The translations under genes were made by a program, and so were the position numbers. A stretch of 64,000 nucleotides of DNA. It comes from an uncultured Planctomycetota bacterium (GTDB lineage: Bacteria; Planctomycetota; Planctomycetia; Pirellulales; Thermoguttaceae). Shown here piece after piece: positions 25,061 to 32,468 of this stretch. Location of the stretch: assembly GCA_902786505.1 (NCBI GenBank), contig CADACS010000003.1, positions 18,596 through 82,595 of the forward strand, read 5' to 3'. The number at the start of each line of letters is the position of its first letter. Within the stretch, counting starts at the first letter, position 1. Below the pieces are notes generated by a model. It saw only the letters and a list, made by a program, of their open reading frames with translations. It was not told the origin of the DNA and did not search any database.

Positions 25061-26608
25061 TCATTTCCATAATTTGCGATCAAGCGTTCTATATTGAATC
25101 GCTTCCCAAAGATGCTGTTCCCCTATCGTTTCGTCCCCTTCCAAATCGGCGATCGTTCGCGCCACGCGCAAAATTTTATCGTGAGCGCGCGCGGAGAAGC
25201 CGAAGTCGTTCATCGCTTTTTCGAGGAGCCGGCCGCATTCGGGAGAAAGCCGCGCCCAAAGGTCGAGATGCCGTCGGCGCATACTGGAATTAACGAGAAT
25301 ATTCGTTCCCTCAAACCGCGCTTCCTGAATTTTTCGCGCGCGGAGAACGTCGGCGCGAATCTCGGCGCTCGACGTCTGCGGTTCGGTCGACGAAAGTTCG
25401 GAGTACGTAACGGGCGGCGTTTCTATATGGACGTCGATGCGGTCGAGGAGCGGCCCGCTCACGCGCGCCATATACCGCTCGATCTGCTGGGGCGTGCAGC
25501 GGCATTCGCGCCTGGGATCGGTGCGGAATCCGCAGGGGCACGGGTTCATCGCCGCAATGAGAATGAACTTGGCCGGGAACGTCTCCGTGCGGTTCGATCG
25601 GGTAATCGTCGCTTTGCCGTCTTCAAGGGGCTGACGGAGCGCTTCGAGCGTCTTGCGGTTGAACTCGGGCAGCTCGTCCAAAAAGAGAACGCCGTTATTG
25701 GCAAGGCTTATTTCGCCGGGCGTCGGATGCGCGCCGCCGCCGACAAGCCCCGGTTCGCTGATCGAATGATGCGGTTCGCGGAACGGACGCGTCGCAATGA
25801 GCGGCATGTCCGACGTCACCTTGCCGACCGCGCTGTAGATCTCCGTCGTCTCGAGCGCCTCGTCGAGCGTCGGAGGGGGCAGAATCGTCGCCAAACGCTT
25901 CGCCAGCATCGTTTTGCCCGTTCCGGGAGGCCCGAACATAAGGACGTTGTGCGCGCCCGCCGCGGCGATTGTCATGGCGCGTTTCGCGGTCTCCTGACCG
26001 TGCACTTCGGAAAAGTCGACGTCGTACTGCGCGAGACGCTCAAATTCGTCGCCCAAAAGGCCCGGCGTCGGTTCGATCGGCAATTCGCCGCTCAGAAATC
26101 CGACCGCCTCGCCGATCGACGTAACGGGTATCGCGTCGATTCCGTCGACAAGCGCGGCCTCTTTGGCGTTCTCGTGGGGTACGACGACCCCGCGCAGCCC
26201 CATCGCTTTCGCGCGGCGCGCAAACGCCAGAACGCCGCGGCACGGGCGCGTCGACCCGTCAAGGGCCAACTCGCCGACAATCGCGTAGTCGTCAAAATTA
26301 AGCTCCGCGCGGCCGGCCGCCGCTATCTGCCCCAACGCGATGGGAAGATCGAAAGAAGAGGCCTGTTTCGGAAGATCCGCCGGCGCGAGATTGACCAGAA
26401 ACGCGCCGCGTATACCGCGGAACCCGGAGTTACCGACCGCGACGCGAACGCGAAACGCGCTTTCGCGAACGACCGCGTCGGCAAGCCCGACGATCGTCGT
26501 CGTCTGTTCGATTGCGGACCCGTCGTCGGAAGGAGAAAACGAGACTTCCACGTCGATCGGATAGGCGGAAGCGCCTTGAAGCGAGAACGTCTTTAATTTC
26601 GTCAGCAT
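25061..26608 (-). CDS. comM: YifB/ComM-type AAA+ ATPase (Mg-chelatase-like)
   Basis: ComM is a hexameric helicase that promotes branch migration during natural transformation. This 515-residue protein matches the family in length and layout: an N-terminal Lon-protease-like S5 domain (TFSLQGASAYPIDVEVSF, VNLAPADLPK), an AAA+ core with GPPGTGKTMLAKR (Walker A), NNGVLFLDELPEF (Walker B), the hallmark HHSISEPGLVGGG, and AAMNPCPCGF with the characteristic Cys pair, then a helical C-terminal domain (SARAHDKILRVARTIADLEG). It belongs to the minus-strand run leading to priA. The presence of ComM suggests, but does not prove, competence for DNA uptake. Confidence 0.93.
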   Translation of the reverse strand: MLTKLKTFSLQGASAYPIDVEVSFSPSDDGSAIEQTTTIVGLADAVVRESAFRVRVAVGNSGFRGIRGAFLVNLAPADLPKQASSFDLPIALGQIAAAGRAELNFDDYAIVGELALDGSTRPCRGVLAFARRAKAMGLRGVVVPHENAKEAALVDGIDAIPVTSIGEAVGFLSGELPIEPTPGLLGDEFERLAQYDVDFSEVHGQETAKRAMTIAAAGAHNVLMFGPPGTGKTMLAKRLATILPPPTLDEALETTEIYSAVGKVTSDMPLIATRPFREPHHSISEPGLVGGGAHPTPGEISLANNGVLFLDELPEFNRKTLEALRQPLEDGKATITRSNRTETFPAKFILIAAMNPCPCGFRTDPRRECRCTPQQIERYMARVSGPLLDRIDVHIETPPVTYSELSSTEPQTSSAEIRADVLRARKIQEARFEGTNILVNSSMRRRHLDLWARLSPECGRLLEKAMNDFGFSARAHDKILRVARTIADLEGDETIGEQHLWEAIQYRTLDRKLWK

Positions 26609-26695
26609 TGTTGTTTAGGCTCCACCGAAACGCGCGGTTCCGCGTTCGTTGTCCCGCGTCGCGGCGCGGCGCGGACGGTTTGAAAGACGCGAAGC

Positions 26696-27892
26696 TCAGG
26701 CGTCCTTTGCTTTGCCGTCTGAGGGCGCGTCCGGCTTTTTCGCGTTCCCTCGCGAAGACGCGCCCGACTTCCTCGCGCCGCCCTTGGCCGAGGACGCCGG
26801 TTTTTTCGCGCTCTCCTTTACCGCGGCGTCGGGCTCCTTGGCGGGCGCTTCTTCCGACGCGGCCGGCTTGTCCGCGTCGCCGTTCGCCGGATCGCCGCTC
26901 TGAGCCGCCGCCGCTTGCGCCAGCGCGGGCGCGTCGTGTTCAAAGACGCCGTAACTGCGGAACCGCTGATAGCGCTTCTCGACAAGCTCGTCGATCGGAA
27001 TCTTCGTGAGTTCGCGCAGCTGCGCGCGCAGATACTGTTTTATGCGCATCGCCATGAGCTGATGATCGCGATGCGCGCCGCCAAGCGGCTCCTCGATAAC
27101 GTCGTCGACCACGCCGAACTTCAGGAGATCTTTGGAGGTGAATTTGAGCGCTTCGGCCGCTTTGTCTTTGAACGAGCCGCTCTTCCAGAGGATTCCGGCG
27201 CACCCTTCCGGACTAATAACGCTGTAGTACGAGAATTCGAGCATCGCGACGCGGTCGCCCAGGCACACGCCGATCGCGCCGCCGCTGCCCCCTTCGCCGA
27301 TAACGACGCAGACGATCGGGGTCCGCAGCGTCGAAGCGACGAACATGGAGTCGGCGATCGCCTGCGCGATTCCGCGCTCTTCGGACGCAATGCCGGGAAA
27401 GGCGCCCGGCGTGTCCACAAACGTGACGATCGGGAGCCCAAACTTCGCGGCAAGCTTCATTTTCGCGATCGCTTTGCGGTATCCTTCCGGATGCGCGCAT
27501 CCGAAATTGCACGCGACGCGGTCTTTGAGATCGCGCCCGCCCTTCTGATGACCCACGACCATGACTTTGAACTCGTCAAGCTTCGCCCAGCCGGTTCGAA
27601 TCGCGCGGTCGTCGCCAAACGTCTTGTCGCCGTGAAGTTCGACGAACTCGTCGAAAACGAGGTCGAGATAATCTTTCGTCTGCGGACGGTCCGGATGACG
27701 CGAAACTTCGACCGTCTCCCACGCGGTAAGATTCGCGTAAATCTTGCGCGTCAATTCGGCGAGCCCGAGCCTGAGACGATGAATTTCGTCGCGGATTTCG
27801 GGCGAACTGGCGTTTTGACGCAACGCTTCAAGACGCGCTTCCATTTCAAAAATGGGCTTTTCAAACGAAAGTCGTTGCTCGGAGGACGACAT
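26696..27892 (-). CDS. accA: Acetyl-CoA carboxylase carboxyltransferase subunit alpha, extended tail
   Basis: AccA with AccD transfers CO2 from biotin to acetyl-CoA for fatty-acid synthesis. The first 320 residues or so are standard: PIFEMEARLEAL, PQTKDYLDLVFDEFVELHGD, GHQKGRDLKD-type (here GHQKGGRDLKD), GAFPGIASEERGIAQAIA and EGGSGGAIGVCLGDRV (oxyanion-hole glycines), VISPEGCAGILWK. It then carries an extra tail of about 75 residues rich in Ala, Lys, Pro and Ser (for example KKPASSAKGGARKSGASSRG) that E. coli AccA lacks. The tail is probably disordered. A promoter lies about 160 bases upstream with a GC hairpin in the leader. Upstream is the end of the large GTPase-motor cluster. Confidence 0.95.
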   Translation of the reverse strand: MSSSEQRLSFEKPIFEMEARLEALRQNASSPEIRDEIHRLRLGLAELTRKIYANLTAWETVEVSRHPDRPQTKDYLDLVFDEFVELHGDKTFGDDRAIRTGWAKLDEFKVMVVGHQKGGRDLKDRVACNFGCAHPEGYRKAIAKMKLAAKFGLPIVTFVDTPGAFPGIASEERGIAQAIADSMFVASTLRTPIVCVVIGEGGSGGAIGVCLGDRVAMLEFSYYSVISPEGCAGILWKSGSFKDKAAEALKFTSKDLLKFGVVDDVIEEPLGGAHRDHQLMAMRIKQYLRAQLRELTKIPIDELVEKRYQRFRSYGVFEHDAPALAQAAAAQSGDPANGDADKPAASEEAPAKEPDAAVKESAKKPASSAKGGARKSGASSRGNAKKPDAPSDGKAKDA

Positions 27893-28050
27893 TACCGCTC
27901 CCTAAAAAAGTCAAGCTGTGAGACGTCGGCGCGCCGCAAACGCGGCGTCCGTCGAGGAACCGCTCCTCAACGTGGGACTGCGCCCCGCCCCTGAACCGCG
28001 CAAAAAAGAGCGCGAACTCGAGGCGCTGTCCCGTCTGATTTATTCTATGT

Positions 28051-28080
28051 AGTATACCCGACAAGGCCGGTTGGCGTCAA
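28051..28080 (-). promoter_or_regulatory. Promoter for accA
   Basis: On the minus strand TTGACG, an 18-base spacer and TATACT. The start site near 28044 gives a leader of about 150 bases with a CGCCGCG-TTTG-type hairpin. Confidence 0.6.
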
Positions 28081-28113
28081 GAATCGCGGCCCGGCGTTTC
28101 GGCATAATTTGGC

Positions 28114-28136
28114 TAAAAACAAGGGGACGCGTCCCA
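28114..28136 (-). terminator. Weak terminator-like site after the large cluster
   Basis: On the minus strand a GGGA-CGCG-TCCC hairpin is followed by CTTGTTTTTA, some 40 bases after the last cluster gene. The stem is short, so termination may be partial. Confidence 0.35.
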
Positions 28137-28174
28137 CAGTTCGACGGCAAACGCGGACGTTAAAAGACGGGCCG

Positions 28175-29474
28175 TTATTGCGCCTCTTGCGCAGACTGCG
28201 CAAACCGGCGGTTGTTCAGATCCTGAGCCGCCGACGCGTACATTCTGATAAACAGCGGATGCGACCACAACAGATAAGGCCACGGCACGCAGACAAGGGA
28301 CGCCAGGCAGGCGAGAACGCAGAAGAACACGACGCGTTTCAGACTGATCGCGCAAGGTCTGTTGTCGCCCTTGCCATAGTTCGGATCGTTTACCGTACAT
28401 TCGAAGAGCGCGCGGTTTACGTCGATCGCGCCCCCGTAAAACGAAACGAAGAACCAGTACAAATTGAATCCGGGTACTAAGAGCAGGCACGCGGCTTTGC
28501 CCGGCGTCGTCCGCGCGAACTTTTTCGGAATAGAGCTCCAAAACGAATGGACAAACAGCATGCCGCTGCACACGCCCGCCGCCGTGAGGAGGAAGTTCAC
28601 AAAAAGGAACGAGACAAGTATCGCTCCGAAAACGTTGCGGCATTCCTTCCAAAACAGGTCAAAGTCCGAGTTGTACTGAAAGCGGAAGGCGTAAAAAACA
28701 AAGGCGGACGTCAGCAGAAAGAAGACCGCCGCGGCCAAGTTCGTAAAGATCGCCGTCCAATGCCGGCTCTCCAATCTGCGGTTCAATTCCGTTAAATCTT
28801 CCCAAAACCCTTTGCGATTCCTCGGCGGGATCGCGTTCGGGCGGCTGGATCGCGGAGAAAGGATGAAGCGCGGCGTCCAATTCGGGCGCGACGTCCGCCA
28901 TGCGGCGGCGCGGCTCCCCTTTGCGCCAGACCGCGGCGCCTTCGTCGACGCGCTTTGACGTCCATAAGTCCCAAAGATTTTCGGAAGTGTACGGGCCGTA
29001 GACGACGCGCCGGTCCCCTTCGACGAACCACACGGGCGCGGCGGCCGGATCTCCGGAAACGCCGCCCGCAAGAGGCGAACGCGCGGGCCGAAGCCTGCTA
29101 AGCGCTTCCGCGAATGCCGGCTCCTGAGAAATTGGGCGCGGAGACTCCCCTTTGCGCCAGACAAGCGAATCGCGCGTCGCCTCGTCGGCCGCCAGAAAAT
29201 CGGCGATCTGCTTAACCGTGAAGACGCCAAAACCTTCTTTTCCGTCCGGACTTATATACCATTCGGCCGCGCCGGACGACTCCGATCCGCTTTGCGTCTG
29301 GGAGCCTAAGCCTAATTCGCTCGGCGTTTTCCATACGGTCTTATCGGTCGACAGTTTCGCGTCCGATTTGAGAGAACCGTCGGCGAGCATGCTCTTGATC
29401 TTCTCTTCGTCGAAAGGGCCGAACGGACGGCCGTTTATATCGACGTAATAGCGTTTGTTCGACGGAGGCGTCAT
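28175..29474 (-). pseudogene. GYF-domain multi-TM protein, module 2 copy, with frameshift
   Basis: Two overlapping frames together encode the counterpart of the intact 333-residue gene at 43.3-44.3 kb. The first part, from the ATG at 29474, has three GYF_2-type domains (RYYVDINGRPFGPFDEEKI; EWYISPDGKEGFGVF; VWFVEGDRRVVYGPYTSENL). The second part, in the frame one base further on, has about four membrane helices and the shared block SSIPKKFARTTP (paralogue: RSIPKEFARTTP). The frame change falls near 28815-28830, around CAAAGGGTTTTGGG on the minus strand. A homopolymer sequencing error, a real mutation or programmed +1 shifting are all possible. If translated as one, about 430 residues. Last gene of the cluster, 20 bases after its neighbour. 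Confidence 0.7.
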
Positions 29475-29494
29475 GGCGTTCCAAAGGTCGAAAG

Positions 29495-32407
29495 TTATTG
29501 ATTGTTCGGTTCCACTCGCTGATAGACCGGCGTCCAGCGATACTGCGCCCAATCGCGCGCGGAATTGAGTTCCGGTTTCCCGTCGATAAATTCGCCGCAC
29601 CGGACTGCCGGCGAATTTCCGCGCGCGATCCATAGGGTCGCGCTCTTGGCGAGCTTCTTTCGAACGGCCTCGGAATCGCCAAGTTTTACGCTCGCTTCGC
29701 CGTCGGACGCGTCGATAAAGCCAACCCATTCGTACCGGGGCCACGAAACCGCGGCCGCGGCCTCAAATTCTTTTTCCACGCCTTTTAGAAGGTCCGATAA
29801 CGATCCGGCTTCATTCCAAATTGCCGATGCGATTTCTCTATTGGCTTGCGCCTCTTTCCCATATTTGAAAGGATCAAAGTTAATAACAAATTCTTTGTCG
29901 AGACACGCTTCCTCAAAACGCTCGGCTGCCGTTTCCAAACCGGGACATTTGGCGGCTCTTTCGAGAACTTCTTTAAGAATTTTAACCTTAATCGACGGAT
30001 CCAACTGCGCGTCGGTCGCGCGGCATACATTGTTCAGAAATTCCGCAACGTATTTGATAAGGTCGCGTGGTCCGTCAAATTTCCGTTCCGCAAGTTCTCT
30101 GTGCCATTGGGACTGAACCGTTTCTGAGAAATCTTCGGAACGGAAGGTTTCGGCTGTAAAAGAGCTCAGCTTGTTCCATTTTCCCGTTTCAGTTTCGCTT
30201 ATCTGCCGTTCAACCTCTGCGTCGTTCGGACCGGTAGGTATTTTATTCAAATAGACGTATTCTTTTGTAACACCGTCGTAATACAGATAGAGCTTTTTCG
30301 AATAAGGCTCCAGCGCCTCTCTCAGGGCTTTTTCCAATTTATCGAACCCGCCCGCTTCGGCAAATCCGCGCCAGTCCCGAATCTTCTCTTCCAGCTCCGA
30401 ATATTCGGGCGCAAAGTCGAGCATTTCTTTCGCGCCTTCGGCCATAGAGCTGAACTGGGCAAACGCGTCCGCATTTTTCGCCCACGCGAGCGGATCGCCG
30501 TTCTTACCGATAAAGAGATTGTAGCGTTCGGCGCGAGCCGCGTTTTCGACGTCCTTTTTCGCGCTTTCGACAAGCGCAGCGCTCTCGCCGTCAAGGGCGG
30601 CGGAGCCGAGTTTTTCGCTATACGATGAAACGGAGCCGACTTGCGAAAGGAGACTGCGCGTGAACTCGTCGTCTTTTTGTCTCAGAGCGAGGCGCTTTTC
30701 CAGCCCGTCGAGCTGCGTCTCGATCGCGTCTAACTCCTGAATCAGCGTACTTTCTATCTTGGAAGTCTCCTGCGCGGCGCGCAGCGACGTCAGAAAGCTC
30801 CTCGCTTTGGCAATCGCGGGCGCGGCGTCGCCGCCCGATTTTTCTTTCGCGGCTTCCAAGTCTCCTGCAAGCGTCTCCAAATTCGTTCGGAATTCGTCGT
30901 TTACGCGCGCGCTGTTTTCGCTCTCGACTTTCCGGTACCGCTTCTGCAGCTGTTCGTACTTATCGAGCTCGTCCTTCGTTCGGCACAGATCTTTAAGACT
31001 TGCGACCGGCGGCAATTCGTTGTTTTTAAGCTGATTCGCGTACTTTATCATCTCGTCGTTCAGGCGCGAGGCGCGTTTATTTTCCGCTTCCTGAACTCTG
31101 GCGAACCGTTCTTCCGCCTTTTCGTAAGCTTCCGTATTTTTGTAGTTAGGATGCTTTTTACCGGTTCTGTCGACGAGCGCGGCCGCCTCCTCGAACGCGG
31201 CGTAGACGTTATTCCGCTCAAACTCGTCGAGCTTCGAGTTAATCGTCTCGGCCGCCTTATTCGCGTCACGCTGCGTCTGCGCGCGGTAGATCGAAAAGAG
31301 CGCCGCGACGCTGAAGAGAACGAGAATCACGGCGCCCGCGGTCATAACGACCGTACTGCGCCGGCTCTTCTGCAGCTGCAGCGATTCGACGCGCCGCGCG
31401 CACGCCGCCTTCAGCGCCGGATCGAGCTGCATCTGCGCGTTTTCCGCGAGCATCTCGGCCGTCGCCATGAGATTCGACAGTTTATCGACGTCGTCGAGCG
31501 TTTCCGAAGCGCGCGCAAGTTCTTTTGTTTTGCGCTTTAATTCGGCCCGCGCCTGCTCCCGGCGCTCGATTTGCGCCGAGCGCCGCTGGAGCAGTTCGAC
31601 CGTCTCGCGCTCGTCCGGTTCCAGGTAGCCGAGCGCGGGCGCAAAGACGCCGGTACGATAGCTATTCAGGCAGGCCAACTCGGCCTTTTCGTCGTTCTCG
31701 GAATACGCGACCGCCCATCGGTTGAGCAGTTCGCGCAACTGCGCCGTCAGAGTCGAACTGGCGGCAAACGCTTCCCACGCATGGAGATTCGTCAGCAGCT
31801 CCTGAGAAACGGGCGTAATTCGGTTCGGAGATTCCAATTCGGCGAGCGCCGCGCGAAAGAATTCTTCCGGCGGATTGCTCGAATCGATCTTTTTGAGATC
31901 GTTGGCAATTTCCCGCTCGCGCGCCTTTTCCAGTTCGCCGATCGAGCGGATAAACGACTGGCATTTCGGGAATTTCGCGCGAAGCTGATAGAGAACGTCG
32001 AGCCGGTCTTTCGGCGCGGCGCCCTGCAGCGCCAAAAGGCGGTGGCGCGCAAAGAGATCGCGCGATTCCTCGTACGAAAAGTAGAACAGCTGCATCTCTT
32101 TGCCGTTGTCCGCCGACACTTTAGCGGCGACGTCGCATCCGAGCTGCCGGCAGATCGCCTGCCACTCGTCGACGTTTTCAAACGAGAGAGCCTGAAATTC
32201 GTTGAGAAGATTCCCGTCCTGCACGAGCCGCGCGGCTTCGCAAAGAGCCCCGGTATGAACGCACGCGACCGCGCGGCCGAGCCGCTCGTCGAGCCGGCGG
32301 CAGCGGGACGCGTAATCGCTCGCCAATCTCGAAAGAGCGTCGAACGTAAGCCCTTCGGGATCGGCAAGGACTCTCTTGATCTTTTCTACTATTTCTACGC
32401 TGGTCAT
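29495..32407 (-). CDS. Large coiled-coil single-TM protein, module 2 copy
   Basis: This 970-residue protein is not a family I can name. It is a full-length paralogue of the 975-residue gene at 44.3-47.2 kb: both begin with a KIxxxLADPEG helix and share CEAARL near residue 57, and both end with YxWVGF(I/V)DA followed by RWxPVY. The N-terminal 340 residues are helical and predicted cytoplasmic. One membrane helix follows (VVMTAGAVILVLFSVAALF, about residues 345-365). The rest is a long coiled-coil-rich region and a folded C-terminal domain on the far side of the membrane. It sits between the GAP1-like gene (61 bases) and the GYF gene (20 bases). A scaffold or sensor spanning the envelope is a reasonable guess. 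Confidence 0.8.
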   Translation of the reverse strand: MTSVEIVEKIKRVLADPEGLTFDALSRLASDYASRCRRLDERLGRAVACVHTGALCEAARLVQDGNLLNEFQALSFENVDEWQAICRQLGCDVAAKVSADNGKEMQLFYFSYEESRDLFARHRLLALQGAAPKDRLDVLYQLRAKFPKCQSFIRSIGELEKAREREIANDLKKIDSSNPPEEFFRAALAELESPNRITPVSQELLTNLHAWEAFAASSTLTAQLRELLNRWAVAYSENDEKAELACLNSYRTGVFAPALGYLEPDERETVELLQRRSAQIERREQARAELKRKTKELARASETLDDVDKLSNLMATAEMLAENAQMQLDPALKAACARRVESLQLQKSRRSTVVMTAGAVILVLFSVAALFSIYRAQTQRDANKAAETINSKLDEFERNNVYAAFEEAAALVDRTGKKHPNYKNTEAYEKAEERFARVQEAENKRASRLNDEMIKYANQLKNNELPPVASLKDLCRTKDELDKYEQLQKRYRKVESENSARVNDEFRTNLETLAGDLEAAKEKSGGDAAPAIAKARSFLTSLRAAQETSKIESTLIQELDAIETQLDGLEKRLALRQKDDEFTRSLLSQVGSVSSYSEKLGSAALDGESAALVESAKKDVENAARAERYNLFIGKNGDPLAWAKNADAFAQFSSMAEGAKEMLDFAPEYSELEEKIRDWRGFAEAGGFDKLEKALREALEPYSKKLYLYYDGVTKEYVYLNKIPTGPNDAEVERQISETETGKWNKLSSFTAETFRSEDFSETVQSQWHRELAERKFDGPRDLIKYVAEFLNNVCRATDAQLDPSIKVKILKEVLERAAKCPGLETAAERFEEACLDKEFVINFDPFKYGKEAQANREIASAIWNEAGSLSDLLKGVEKEFEAAAAVSWPRYEWVGFIDASDGEASVKLGDSEAVRKKLAKSATLWIARGNSPAVRCGEFIDGKPELNSARDWAQYRWTPVYQRVEPNNQ

Positions 32408-32468
32408 CTTTTAGCGCCTCGGCGTCTAACGGAAACTGTTCCAAAGAAAAAACAAAAGCTGCGGAAAG

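Noticed and set aside
25094..26596. 500-codon plus-strand frame opposite comM, and a similar 446-codon frame opposite priA (23551-24891)
   Set aside because: Shadow frames; the proteins are Arg-rich without motifs, and comM and priA are certain on the other strand.
28800..28840. Classical -1 programmed slippage at AAAGGGTTTT in the GYF gene
   Set aside because: The second frame is one base forward, not back, and the heptamer is out of register with the upstream frame; simple mutation or sequencing error is likelier, though +1 shifting is not excluded.
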